Virus record (IMG/VR): IMGVR_UViG_3300042731_004793 | Location: 1-32,830 of that record | Reading direction: 5' to 3' (one strand) | Length of the DNA: 32,830 bases | From: a virus | In this document: one piece after another, positions 14,948-21,752 of the stretch | Position numbering within the stretch: position 1 is the first letter of the stretch | Layout of the letters: each line of letters starts with the position of its first letter | Made by a program: the position numbers and the translations under genes | Notes under the pieces: model-generated | The model's input: only the letters and a program-made list of their open reading frames with translations | What the model was told of the DNA's origin: nothing | The model's database searches: none

Positions 14948-15367
14948 GTGGGCTTTTTTCGCAACCTTGTCGGGGCGGGACCAGAAGTGGCCGATGTGGT
15001 CGGCGCAGCCGGAAAAGCACTTGACGGCTTGTTCACCTCGAAGGACGAAAAACTTTCACATCAGGAAATTCTCGAACGAATACAGCAGAACCCGCAGAAG
15101 TGGCAGACGCAGATCAACCTTGCGGAAGCCACCCATCGCAGTGTTTTCGTTGCCGGGTGGCGACCTTTTATCGGTTGGGTTTGTGGGGTCGCGTTGGCTT
15201 ACCACTTCATTGCGAGAGATCTGCTGGAATGGGCCTTTGCCGTGTGGTCTGCCGACGTGACGCCGCCACCAAAGCTCGACATCGGAGATCTGCTTACCCT
15301 GTTGGGTGGCCTCTTGGGACTCGGTGCGCTACGCACGTCCGAGAAGAAATCCGGAGTCGCAAAGTGA
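14948..15367 (+). CDS. Holin of the GTA_holin_3TM type
   Basis: The start is GTG 14948 (MGFFRNLVGAGPEVADVVGA), one base after the previous stop; upstream in-frame ATGs overlap the YadA-type gene. The 139-residue protein has 'THRSVFVAGWRPFIGWVCGV' leading into transmembrane segments (VCGVALAYHFIARDLLEWAF, then LLTLLGGLLGLGALR), ending 'RTSEKKSGVAK'. WRPFIGW, the ALAYHF segment and the final LGLGALRT..K are typical of the 3TM holin family found in gene transfer agents and phages. It would permeabilise the inner membrane to release the endolysin. A strong terminator follows. Confidence 0.82.
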   Translation: MGFFRNLVGAGPEVADVVGAAGKALDGLFTSKDEKLSHQEILERIQQNPQKWQTQINLAEATHRSVFVAGWRPFIGWVCGVALAYHFIARDLLEWAFAVWSADVTPPPKLDIGDLLTLLGGLLGLGALRTSEKKSGVAK

Positions 15368-15441
15368 CGCGCAAAAACTGATTTACATTTCCCCTGTCTG
15401 GAGGGTGTGAGCAGATCGGCGCCCGCACCCCCAGCAAATTC

Positions 15442-15468
15442 AGCGGTTCGAGAGGACCGCTTTTTTTT
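15442..15468 (+). terminator. Rho-independent terminator after the lysis block
   Basis: AGCGGTTC (15442-15449), GAGA tetraloop, GGACCGCT (15454-15461): an 8-bp stem with one G-U pair, followed by a run of T from 15461 to 15468. It closes the tail/lysis operon and separates it from the early-looking block. Confidence 0.92.
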
Positions 15469-15489
15469 GTCCGGAGCATGGTTAAAAAC

Positions 15490-15522
15490 TTGGACAATAA
15501 CTGGTGCGTTTGGGACTATATT
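15490..15522 (+). promoter_or_regulatory. Possible promoter for the early block
   Basis: TGGACA (15491-15496) and TATATT (15517-15522) each match sigma-70 hexamers at 5 of 6 bases, just after the lysis terminator and before the first small early gene. The spacer is 20 bp, longer than ideal, so the call is tentative. Confidence 0.3.
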
Positions 15523-15760
15523 GACTGCCCCGCGAGGGGCGGCAGGGGTCGGTGAAAGCCCACGAGAAAAGATCTCAACCCCCCGGTACAAATCCGGCGC
15601 ACCCGAAAGGCGGAAGGCGATACACCAAGTTGGCGACCGGCCAAATTCTCTTTTCGAGATCCCTTGTTTATCGGTTCAAGTCGAACACTGTTAGTTGATG
15701 TCTTGTTTCTGATCTCGCGGAACGGATTGAGAGAAACGGTAAAGAATTTTTGCAGTCGAA

Positions 15761-15792
15761 ATCCCGCGGACGGGTGGAACCGTTCGCGGGAT
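15761..15792 (+). promoter_or_regulatory. 13-bp leader hairpin upstream of the first early gene
   Basis: ATCCCGCGGACGG (15761-15773) pairs with CCGTTCGCGGGAT (15780-15792), with one G-U pair and loop GTGGAA. No T-run follows, so it is not a terminator. Directly after it CTGTC (15793-15797) can pair with GACAG (15821-15825), which overlaps the SD AGGAG (15824-15828) of the gene at 15836; translation control is plausible. Confidence 0.5.
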
Positions 15793-15835
15793 CTGTCGGG
15801 TTTCCTTCCGGCACTGATGAGACAGGAGCACGCAG

Positions 15836-16012
15836 ATGTTTTACCGAGATCAGGTGGATACGCTAACAACGAAAGTGGAGTGCAAGAGCAACCCCGCTGA
15901 CGAGGGTAAGAAATTTTACCTTGTCACGGTCGGTGATATTCGCACCGTTTCGTTTTGGATCGTCGCTGAGTCCGAAGCAGATGCGGTGGCACAGGTCACT
16001 CAGAACTTTTAA
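15836..16012 (+). CDS. 58-residue protein at the head of the early block
   Basis: ATG 15836 follows CAGGAGCACGCAG, the SD style of this phage. The protein begins MFYRDQVDTLTTKVECK and ends VAESEADAVAQVTQNF. The pattern 'GKKFYLVTVGDIRTVSFWIV' then 'AESEADAVAQ' is a short beta-beta-alpha layout like small phage proteins that relay a residue pattern 'V.A.s...A...v'. It is shorter than many gene-calling cut-offs. The next gene starts 16 nt later behind the same kind of SD. Function unknown. Confidence 0.75.
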   Translation: MFYRDQVDTLTTKVECKSNPADEGKKFYLVTVGDIRTVSFWIVAESEADAVAQVTQNF

Positions 16013-16028
16013 TCAGGAGCACACGAAA

Positions 16029-16364
16029 ATGAGCAACATGAGTTATTGCAAATTCCAAAACACGCTTTCCGATCTTCGCGACTGTCTGAACACGATGCGC
16101 GACATTGCTGTTGAGGGTGGACCGGAAGCTGTACAGGACGAAGTGGGCGAGGTCGAGTCGTACCGAGATGAGATGGAAGCGGCCTACGACAACGAAACGG
16201 ACCCTGTTACGAAACAGGAATTTTTCCGGGAGTTGCAATCTGCATGTGAGCGATACCGCGAACTCGACGAACTGGTGTTGTCGGACGAAGAGGCCCGAGC
16301 CTTTTTCGACCTGATCGCCGTTTGTCGGGAGATCGCGGACGAGTTCGAAGGGGTGGACGCATGA
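16029..16364 (+). CDS. Conserved phage protein, 'SYC(K/R)FQNTLSDL' type
   Basis: The 111-residue product from ATG 16029 (SD CAGGAGCACACG) begins MSNMSYCKFQNTLSDLRDCL, a start I recognise from many phage hypothetical proteins. The body is an acidic helical protein: 'EAVQDEVGEVESYRDEMEAA' and 'ARAFFDLIAVCREIADEF'. Its role is not known in the family. In-frame sequence upstream of 16029 lies in the previous gene and is not part of it. It is ATGA-coupled to the next gene. Confidence 0.82.
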   Translation: MSNMSYCKFQNTLSDLRDCLNTMRDIAVEGGPEAVQDEVGEVESYRDEMEAAYDNETDPVTKQEFFRELQSACERYRELDELVLSDEEARAFFDLIAVCREIADEFEGVDA

Positions 16365-16525
16365 ACAATCACGAGGACGAATTGAGGCATCTGTTGGAAG
16401 AGATCGAGAGTGACATCGCCATCGCAAAGATGCTGCGAACATCGGTCGATCTCCGGACGCTGGAAAGAACAGCGCAGGATATTCGCGAAGAGTTGGACGG
16501 GATGCAGAAAACGGAGACGACATGA
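16361..16525 (+). CDS. 54-residue helical protein
   Basis: ATG 16361 overlaps the previous stop (ATGA) and its own stop overlaps the next start. The product is almost entirely charged helix (NNHEDELRHLLEEIESDIAI, then RTAQDIREELDGMQK) and may form a small coiled-coil dimer. The function is unknown; tight coupling on both sides supports it as a real gene. Confidence 0.68.
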   Translation: MNNHEDELRHLLEEIESDIAIAKMLRTSVDLRTLERTAQDIREELDGMQKTETT

Positions 16526-16809
16526 GAACGATTTACGTATCAGACAAGAGCGAGCACTCGACGGTGGTTCGGGTGGTTGGGGAGGACCGGGACTTTGAGG
16601 GATCGGCCTGCGAGGGCTTTTGGGTCGTGATCGATAGCACACCGAGAGGTGAGCACGATTGGAACCTAAGCATCGAAGAACAAGACGCTCGCCAACATTG
16701 GGTCGAGGGTGCTTACCCGGCGCGCGATTCGTTCGGGCTTGCCTACGCGATGACGCAGTGCCTTGACGACGTACAAGTATTTCATAACGGAGAGAGGGTG
16801 GAAGGATGA
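16522..16809 (+). CDS. Unknown 95-residue early protein
   Basis: It is ATGA-coupled on both sides. It begins MRTIYVSDKSEHSTVVRVVG and has an acidic, Trp-containing middle (EGFWVVIDSTPRGEHDWNLS). No catalytic or metal-binding motif is seen. Part of the small-gene run 15836-17817 whose members could be host-takeover or anti-defence factors, but nothing in the sequence assigns one. Confidence 0.7.
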   Translation: MRTIYVSDKSEHSTVVRVVGEDRDFEGSACEGFWVVIDSTPRGEHDWNLSIEEQDARQHWVEGAYPARDSFGLAYAMTQCLDDVQVFHNGERVEG

Positions 16810-17045
16810 ACACGAGACAAGAATGGGCCGCGCTACTCGCGGAAGAGTACCGACGAGACATCGAGGGATACCTACCGGACCTCGAAGCAGCGGCGGGTGT
16901 CGGTTTCGGTCGGAGAAACATGCAGGCGGTAGTGGAGGAGTTCGCTGCCGGCTTCATACACGGCAAGGTCGCCCCGGATCGGGAACTGATGGACGCCTGT
17001 CGGGAGGCAGGCACCATTCTCGCGAAAGACTACTACCCGGATTAG
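16806..17045 (+). CDS. Unknown 79-residue early protein
   Basis: ATGA-coupled to the gene before. Mostly helical: 'RQEWAALLAEEYRRDIEGYL', then 'MQAVVEEFAAGFIHGKVAPD' and a C-terminal 'AGTILAKDYYPD'. No family recognised. Confidence 0.7.
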   Translation: MNTRQEWAALLAEEYRRDIEGYLPDLEAAAGVGFGRRNMQAVVEEFAAGFIHGKVAPDRELMDACREAGTILAKDYYPD

Positions 17046-17087
17046 GAGCACGACCACATGAAAAGCATTGTGATTGGAGGTAAGAAC

Positions 17088-17393
17088 ATGCACACGAGAA
17101 CAGACTACCTGGAGGGCCGATGCAGCCATCGAGAGTATTACGCACAGTTTGTGGTCGCGTCGGTTGTCGCGCGGGTGCTTCGAAATATCGGATTGGCCGC
17201 TTTACGGGCATCGACCGACGAGCACTTCAATGACATTCCGCTGGCGAAGTGGGATGCCATCTTGTTTCCGTTTCCAAGTTACTTAGGGGACATGATGCGG
17301 GAACGCGGCGATTACCCGACGATGGCTGGAGCGGTGTCGATCTGCAAAGAGGCGGCACGGATGCTGATGGACGCAGAACAGATAGGGGCATAG
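17088..17393 (+). CDS. Conserved phage protein, 'YLEGRCSHREYYAQFV' type
   Basis: Two starts are possible. ATG 17088 has a strong SD (GGAGG, 7 nt upstream) and gives a protein beginning MHTRTDYLEGRCSHREYYAQ, where similar phage proteins usually begin. ATG 17058 has the phage's usual AGGAGCAC at a longer spacing and would add ten residues (MKSIVIGGKN). I chose 17088 (101 residues); dual initiation cannot be excluded. The rest is helical with 'DIPLAKWDAILFPFPSYLGD'. Function unknown. Confidence 0.75.
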   Translation: MHTRTDYLEGRCSHREYYAQFVVASVVARVLRNIGLAALRASTDEHFNDIPLAKWDAILFPFPSYLGDMMRERGDYPTMAGAVSICKEAARMLMDAEQIGA

Positions 17394-17395
17394 CA

Positions 17396-17653
17396 ATGAA
17401 TATGACGAAGAGTTACAGCGCGATCCGGGCATGGGGCCACATGATGCAGTCGTTTGGTTATTACATCGAGGACGAGGTACGCCGAGCGCGACGCGATGAT
17501 GCGCCAGCCGATGCGATCTACAAAGGCTTCGACGGAGAGGGCAAATGGACGCGTCTCAGCGACGTAACGTCGCCTGACACGCGTTGGTATTTTCAGGTTA
17601 ACCACCCGGATCTACTGAAAGAGCACGGCATCGACTGGAATGACGGAGAGTGA
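17396..17653 (+). CDS. Unknown 85-residue early protein
   Basis: ATG 17396 lies 2 nt after the previous stop; the reading frame is open further upstream but only across the previous gene. It begins MNMTKSYSAIRAWGHMMQSF and has a mix of basic helix (EDEVRRARRDDAPADAIYKG) and Trp/Tyr-rich end (DTRWYFQVNHPDLLKEHGID). No motif assigns a function. Confidence 0.68.
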   Translation: MNMTKSYSAIRAWGHMMQSFGYYIEDEVRRARRDDAPADAIYKGFDGEGKWTRLSDVTSPDTRWYFQVNHPDLLKEHGIDWNDGE

Positions 17654-17655
17654 CA

Positions 17656-17817
17656 GTGGCCAAAATTGATGACCGTCACATGTGGCTGATGATGATCGAG
17701 GACATACGTTCGCAGAGGTGTCACCACTGCCACACTATCCGGCGCAAAGATGATCGGGGCCGGTGGGTTTATTGGATAGACGGGGCTTGGAGATTGAACA
17801 GGCCCGTTTGTTATTAG
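17656..17817 (+). CDS. 53-residue basic protein with CxxC
   Basis: GTG 17656, two bases after the previous stop, with GGAG 8-12 nt upstream. The product MAKIDDRHMWLMMIEDIRSQ... contains C22-H-H-C25-H and a Trp-rich end (GRWVYWIDGAWRLNRPVCY). The CHHCH cluster could hold a metal ion. It is below common length cut-offs, and the GTG start makes it less certain than its neighbours. Confidence 0.55.
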   Translation: MAKIDDRHMWLMMIEDIRSQRCHHCHTIRRKDDRGRWVYWIDGAWRLNRPVCY

Positions 17818-17831
17818 GGGGTAGTCAGCAG

Positions 17832-17877
17832 GGAGCCACTTCAATCGAGGTGGCTCCGTGATGGCAATACCGCCATC
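17832..17877 (+). promoter_or_regulatory. Tandem leader hairpins before the DUF932 gene
   Basis: GGAGCCACTTC (17832-17842) pairs with GAGGTGGCTCC (17847-17857) around the loop AATC: 11 bp with one G-U. GATGGC/GCCATC (17860-17877, loop AATACC) follows at once. There is no U-run, so these are leader structures rather than a terminator; they end 20 nt before the ATG at 17898. Confidence 0.5.
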
Positions 17878-17897
17878 TATTAAGTGGAGCTAATCAC

Positions 17898-19031
17898 ATG
17901 AAAGCAGGAATGAACCTCGAAGAGTTGCTAATTGAAGCCCAACGCCAGAGCAAGGCGAAGCGGGACTTTGTGGCATCGACTGACGAGGCTATCCGAATGG
18001 TGCCGATGCCGGAGTTTAAGCCGGAGGGTGTGGCGATAGTTTTGAAGAGAGAGGACAGCACCGAATTGGAGCGGTTCCGGATCTCGGAGAATTGTCACCG
18101 GCAGATTGCCGGTCGGTTACAGATACCGTGGAAGTATTACCACCGTTTGTTGACCGACCATACCGACCTTGTGATGGATCAGGTTAACGCACTGTTCGAG
18201 CGCGAACCGAAACGTCGGCTTCTCCGGACTCTGGACGGAGTGGCACGCGGGTTTCTGAGTGACATATATAAGCGAATCGACAACGATTACATTCTCGCGA
18301 ACACGCTGGAGCCTATCGTCAAAGGTGAAGTCGAGACAGCGTTGCTGTCGAGCTACATCGATCCGGAGGGGCAGCTTTCGATGAAAGTTATGCTCACCGA
18401 TGACAGTCTTGCGATCGATCTCGGGAAAACAGCCCGAGGTGATGCACAGGACATCGTTCGCCCCGGATTCAGGATGCGTAACAGCGAAGTTGGAAAAGGA
18501 AAGACCCGCATTAATGGCTTCTTTTATCGGGACTTTTGTTACAACGGCTGCATTTTCGGTATGGAGTCGGCCTTTGACTTCGAGCGAGTGCATCTTGGTG
18601 GTCGATTGCTCGATGGTGTCGATTACGAGGTGCTGTCGGATGAGAGCAAGAAGCTCGAAGACGCGGCAATCGTTTCACAGATTCGCGACGTAATGTCAGC
18701 GATTGCTGATCCGAAGTTTCAAAACCAAATAGCCGAGAAGCTGAAGGCAGCGAAAGAGACACCGCAACTCGAGCGCCCGGTAGATGCGATGGCGCATCTC
18801 GCTCGGGAGGTCGGGCTGACGGAGAACGAGAGCAACAACGCGTTGGTCAATCTGCTGTCCGATTCGGATCTGACGAAGTGGGGCGCGGTGAACGCGGTCA
18901 CGAAGTTGGCTAACGATGTGGATCAGTACGAGCGTGCGAATGAGTTGGAAGAGATCGGCGCACAGATCCTCGCGATGAACAACCGCCAGTGGACTGCGGT
19001 AGCAAATTACAAGGTGCAGGAAGCAGCTTAA
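17898..19031 (+). CDS. DUF932 family protein
   Basis: A 377-residue protein. 'RFRISENCHRQIAGRLQIPW', 'RRLLRTLDGVARGFLSDIYK' and 'IDNDYIL' in the first half, then 'FRMRNSEVGKGKTRINGFFY' and a helical C-terminus are characteristic of the DUF932/phage-plasmid TIGR03299-like group. The molecular function of that family is not established; members occur in phages and plasmids near recombination genes, as here, directly upstream of recT. It is bounded by leader hairpins and a terminator, so it may be the most strongly expressed gene of the block. Confidence 0.82.
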   Translation: MKAGMNLEELLIEAQRQSKAKRDFVASTDEAIRMVPMPEFKPEGVAIVLKREDSTELERFRISENCHRQIAGRLQIPWKYYHRLLTDHTDLVMDQVNALFEREPKRRLLRTLDGVARGFLSDIYKRIDNDYILANTLEPIVKGEVETALLSSYIDPEGQLSMKVMLTDDSLAIDLGKTARGDAQDIVRPGFRMRNSEVGKGKTRINGFFYRDFCYNGCIFGMESAFDFERVHLGGRLLDGVDYEVLSDESKKLEDAAIVSQIRDVMSAIADPKFQNQIAEKLKAAKETPQLERPVDAMAHLAREVGLTENESNNALVNLLSDSDLTKWGAVNAVTKLANDVDQYERANELEEIGAQILAMNNRQWTAVANYKVQEAA

Positions 19032-19042
19032 CCGAGAGAGTG

Positions 19043-19073
19043 GGCGGGGCCGCGAAAGCGGCCCTGCCTTTTT
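19043..19073 (+). terminator. Terminator or attenuator between DUF932 and recT
   Basis: GGCGGGGCCGC (19043-19053), GAAA tetraloop, GCGGCCCTGCC (19058-19068): 11 bp with one G-U, then five T. It lies 12 nt after the DUF932 stop and 25 nt before recT, so it would reduce rather than abolish recT expression. Confidence 0.85.
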
Positions 19074-19098
19074 CTGCTTAACAAGAGGACGAAAACAG

Positions 19099-19986
19099 AT
19101 GTCTGGAACACATACCGGGTCGATGACCCATTCACTGGCCGATTACAAGGCTTTGCTGACAGAGAAATCGTTTGCATCGAAATTCGCGAGGTACGGTCAC
19201 GGATTGAAGGTGGCCGCCGAAAGAACCTTCGCGTTGCAGATCATTCAGAAAAACCCCAGGTTGCGAGAGTGTACGCCGCAGTCGGTGCAGAACGCGTTGA
19301 TGGACGTGGCGTATATGGGGCTGTCGCTGTCACCATCGTTGGCGCATGTTTACCTTGTGCCTTACAAGAATCATTGCGACGCGCTGATCTCTTATCTTGG
19401 CCTGCTTCACCTCGCCTTTAAGGCAGGCACCGTGAAATCGGTACAGACAGTATTGGTCCGGGAAAAAGACGAGTTTCACGTGGGAACGGATAAGGGTGGC
19501 CGATTCGTCATTCACCGAGAGGCGCGAATGGATCGAGGGGAAGTCACCAACGTTTATTGCATCGCGGAGTTCACCAACGGGGGCCGTCATATCGAGGTGA
19601 TGGACCGCGAAGAATTGGCCGCGGTCGAGAGGGCTGCAAGTGCGAGAAACGAAAAGGGTGGCGCAGTGTGGCGTGGGCCGTTTCGCGGGGAGATGATGAA
19701 AAAAGCCTGCATCCGGAGAGCATGGAAGAGTTGGCCGAAGGACGCGGCGCTCGAACATGCAGCAGAGGTAATGAACCGCGTGGAACCAATGGACTTCACC
19801 ATCGAGGGTGAGGCGGTGCCGGTGATTAGTCCGGAACAGGTTTCGACACTGGTCGATCTCTGCAACGATCTCGGGATTGACGAGGGCAAGTTTGCGAGAG
19901 CCTTCAACGTGAGCAGCATCGAGTCGATACCGGCTTCTCACTGGGAAGAGGCGCGGCATATTCTGACCAAGAGGGCCGAGAGATGA
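19099..19986 (+). CDS. recT: RecT-family single-strand annealing protein
   Basis: A 295-residue protein, the usual RecT length. Landmarks are 'NALMDVAYMGLSLSPSLAHV' then 'YLVPYKNHCDALISYLGLLH', 'LVREKDEFHVGTDKG' and 'RRAWKSWPK', the conserved RecT/Redbeta core. It anneals complementary single strands produced by the partner exonuclease encoded 460 nt downstream, promoting phage recombination and concatemer formation. The SD is AAGAGGA. Its stop is ATGA-coupled to a small membrane protein gene. Confidence 0.93.
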   Translation: MSGTHTGSMTHSLADYKALLTEKSFASKFARYGHGLKVAAERTFALQIIQKNPRLRECTPQSVQNALMDVAYMGLSLSPSLAHVYLVPYKNHCDALISYLGLLHLAFKAGTVKSVQTVLVREKDEFHVGTDKGGRFVIHREARMDRGEVTNVYCIAEFTNGGRHIEVMDREELAAVERAASARNEKGGAVWRGPFRGEMMKKACIRRAWKSWPKDAALEHAAEVMNRVEPMDFTIEGEAVPVISPEQVSTLVDLCNDLGIDEGKFARAFNVSSIESIPASHWEEARHILTKRAER

Positions 19987-20315
19987 TCGACACGAAGTTT
20001 TGGCTGTTGTCCGGTGTGGTAGGGCTACTTACCTGTATCGCGGTGCTAATCGGCAAATGGCTCGGCCTGAGACGGGAACAGGATTCTACTGAGATCGAGC
20101 CGCCGGAGGGCGAAGTGCTGCCGGTTTGGGAGGAATTGCCCGGCGTGCTTTTCGAGATGGCACCGAGCGGCGAGTTCTCGGTGATCTTGCCGAGGGGGTT
20201 TGCGGTCGATGGTCCCGAAACGATTATCGTGACCGAGGACAGAATGGTTTGGGTGAAGCGGTACAGGAACCCGGAGGTTAGTCGCAATGGCGATCAGATA
20301 CACCGTGACGTATGA
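19983..20315 (+). CDS. Small membrane-anchored protein
   Basis: A 110-residue protein, ATGA-coupled to recT. Residues about 6-26 (FWLLSGVVGLLTCIAVLIGK) form one transmembrane segment; the rest is an acidic cytoplasmic domain (EIEPPEGEVLPVWEELPGVL) ending in basic residues. The presence of a membrane protein between annealase and exonuclease is unusual, and the function is unknown. Its last 29 nt overlap the next ORF. Confidence 0.68.
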   Translation: MIDTKFWLLSGVVGLLTCIAVLIGKWLGLRREQDSTEIEPPEGEVLPVWEELPGVLFEMAPSGEFSVILPRGFAVDGPETIIVTEDRMVWVKRYRNPEVSRNGDQIHRDV

Positions 20316-20817
20316 AACAAAGGGCGGCAGTGTGTTCGAACATGCCTTCGAAAGCATGACTGCCGTGAAAGAGTGGCAGGACAGTTTCGGTTTCGATTCG
20401 CTGGTGCGAAAAGGAATCATTGCAGCTTACGAATTACAGGTGAACGATGGAGCAACGAAGCGAACAGTGGTACAGGTCGAGAATCGGGAAGCTCACAGCA
20501 AGTCGGGCCGCGCCTTTAATGTTGGGGGGTCCGGTGTCGTGGAATCGGCTTCTGCAGGAGTTGAGGCACGAAAAGAAAAACGCGGACGCAGTAGTGGCAG
20601 AGCTTATGTCGGTCGGGACTGTAAAACCGAGGCCGATGCAGCATGGTATCGATTGGGAGCAGGCTATGGTGGCGCAGTACGAATTGGCTACCGGATTTTG
20701 CGTCGAGCCTGTCGGTTTTTTGGAGTGTCCGGACTTCCCGGCAGACGTTGGGGCAAGCCCGGATTGGCTGTTGCCGGATCGGGTGGGCGAAGGCAAGGTG
20801 AGGGTGAGCACGGATGA
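20287..20817 (+). CDS. ORF overlapping the exonuclease gene; only the N-terminal part looks natural
   Basis: ATG 20287 opens a 176-residue frame. Residues 1-70 look like an ordinary small protein (MAIRYTVTYETKGGSVFEHA, 'FESMTAVKEWQDSFGFDSLV'). From about residue 75 the composition becomes Gly/Arg/Ser-rich because the frame runs 371 nt inside the exonuclease gene in another register. Either the protein lost its original stop and reads through, or it is a real dual-coding overlap. It is not in frame with the exonuclease, so it is not a simple N-terminal extension. Confidence 0.5.
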   Translation: MAIRYTVTYETKGGSVFEHAFESMTAVKEWQDSFGFDSLVRKGIIAAYELQVNDGATKRTVVQVENREAHSKSGRAFNVGGSGVVESASAGVEARKEKRGRSSGRAYVGRDCKTEADAAWYRLGAGYGGAVRIGYRILRRACRFFGVSGLPGRRWGKPGLAVAGSGGRRQGEGEHG

Positions 20818-21094
20818 ACATCGACGATGCATTTTGTATGGAGTGCCCCCGGATCATTACGTGCAGATACACATGCAGATGTGGTCGGCGGGTAAGGACC
20901 GTGCGGACTACGTAAGTTACTGCCCGGCATACCCCGATGTTCAGGACCGGCTCTACATACAGACGGTGGAGTTGGACCGAGATTACATGGGGAAGCTAAA
21001 GGCAGCGGTCGCTGAGTTTTTGGACGTTTTGAAATCGGGCGGCACCTATGCGGTTGCATGGGAAGAGTCGGACGATGTACCGAAGTTTTTTTAG
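20447..21094 (+). CDS. YqaJ / lambda-exonuclease-like recombinase nuclease
   Basis: A 215-residue protein beginning MEQRSEQWYRSRIGKLTASR, the standard YqaJ start. Active-site landmarks are G67-x3-E71 (MQHGIDWEQAMVAQYE), D106 in 'GASPDWLLPD', and E115-G-K117 in 'RVGEGKVRV', where the usual hydrophobic residue between E and K is Gly. 'YVQIHMQMW' with the Gln/Met-Trp helix completes the fold. It digests one strand of double-stranded DNA ends and is the partner of RecT. It is complete despite the overlapping ORF upstream. RBS: AGGTGA. Confidence 0.87.
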   Translation: MEQRSEQWYRSRIGKLTASRAAPLMLGGPVSWNRLLQELRHEKKNADAVVAELMSVGTVKPRPMQHGIDWEQAMVAQYELATGFCVEPVGFLECPDFPADVGASPDWLLPDRVGEGKVRVSTDEHRRCILYGVPPDHYVQIHMQMWSAGKDRADYVSYCPAYPDVQDRLYIQTVELDRDYMGKLKAAVAEFLDVLKSGGTYAVAWEESDDVPKFF

Positions 21095-21104
21095 GAGAAA
21101 CAAC

Positions 21105-21752
21105 ATGGCAAATTCGATGGTGGAAATTAGCAAGGCGATGACGCCGTTAACGCAACGTCTTGAGCAGATCGAGGTACAGGTGCAAACCGCGGAGATCGCG
21201 ACCGACGAAGATCTCGGAAAGGCCGCAGACCTGACTAAGTACATACAGACCCAACTCAAAGTCGGTGACGAGAAACGATTGGAGTTCACGCGACCGCTGG
21301 ACGAACAAAAGGCGACCGTGATGAACTTTTGGAACCCGATAAAAAAGCGGCTCGAAAAAGCGAAGGCCGATCTCGGGAAGAAAATTACCGCGTACCAGGT
21401 GGAGGCCGAGAAGAGGAAACGCGAAGAAGAGGCCGAGCGCCGCCGTATCGAAGAGGAACAGGCACTCGAAAGAGCCGAGCAGCTTGAGTCGGAAGGAAAG
21501 ACCGAGGCTGCGAGCGCGGTAATGGACATCGCGACGAAAGAGGCACCGAAAAAGAAGACCGCACCGAAGCGCGGTGCGATGGCTTCGAGTTCGATTCGGA
21601 CCCGTTGGGTGTTCGAGGTCGAGGACGAGAGCAAGGTGCCACGCGAGTACCTGATCGTCGACAGTGCTCTTGTACGAAAAGCAGTGGACGCGGGTGCAAG
21701 GGAAATACCGGGCATCCGGATATACGAGGAACACAAAGCGATAGTGAGATGA
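21105..21752 (+). CDS. Conserved coiled-coil phage protein of recombination modules
   Basis: ATG 21105 follows TTAGGAG; the frame is open 57 nt further upstream only inside the exonuclease gene. The 215-residue protein has a long central coiled coil (EAEKRKREEEAERRRIEEEQ), a Lys/Ala/Pro linker and a C-terminal domain 'IRTRWVFEVEDESKVPREYL' with 'IVDSALVRKAVDAG...IPGI', a sequence pattern I know from phage proteins beside RecT/exonuclease genes. The exact role is not established. Confidence 0.8.
   Translation: MANSMVEISKAMTPLTQRLEQIEVQVQTAEIATDEDLGKAADLTKYIQTQLKVGDEKRLEFTRPLDEQKATVMNFWNPIKKRLEKAKADLGKKITAYQVEAEKRKREEEAERRRIEEEQALERAEQLESEGKTEAASAVMDIATKEAPKKKTAPKRGAMASSSIRTRWVFEVEDESKVPREYLIVDSALVRKAVDAGAREIPGIRIYEEHKAIVR

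Larger units (their letters stand above)
15469..15835 (+). ncRNA. Structured non-coding leader between late and early blocks
   Basis: This 367-nt gap has no convincing protein gene but several stable hairpins: GCCCC-GCGA-GGGGC (15527-15540); a cloverleaf-like set at 15546-15604 (closing stem GGGTCG with CG/ACCC and one bulged C, inner stems GTG/CAC, GAGA/TCTC, CCGG/CCGG with loop TACAAAT); TTGGC/GCCAA (15630-15644); TCTC/GAGA (15647-15659); and a 13-bp hairpin at 15761-15792. GAAAAGA (15566-15572) can also pair with TCTTTTC (15649-15655). Either a long 5' leader or a phage ncRNA is possible; no known family is recognised. A weak promoter-like pair lies at its start. Confidence 0.45.

Noticed and set aside
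15546-15604. True tRNA gene
   Set aside because: The element is only 59 nt, its anticodon-like arm has a 4-bp stem and 5-nt loop, and the T-loop lacks T55.
15814-15821. CTGATGAG, the start of a hammerhead ribozyme core
   Set aside because: No stem II hairpin and GAAA follow at the right distance, and no paired stem I/III was found.
15664-15900. 78-codon open frame across the leader hairpin
   Set aside because: It lacks a good start, overlaps the real gene at 15836 in another frame and crosses the 13-bp hairpin.
19472-19487. Partial parS-like GTTTCACGTGG inside recT
   Set aside because: The second half-site does not match, and the sequence encodes the conserved RecT residues EFHVG.
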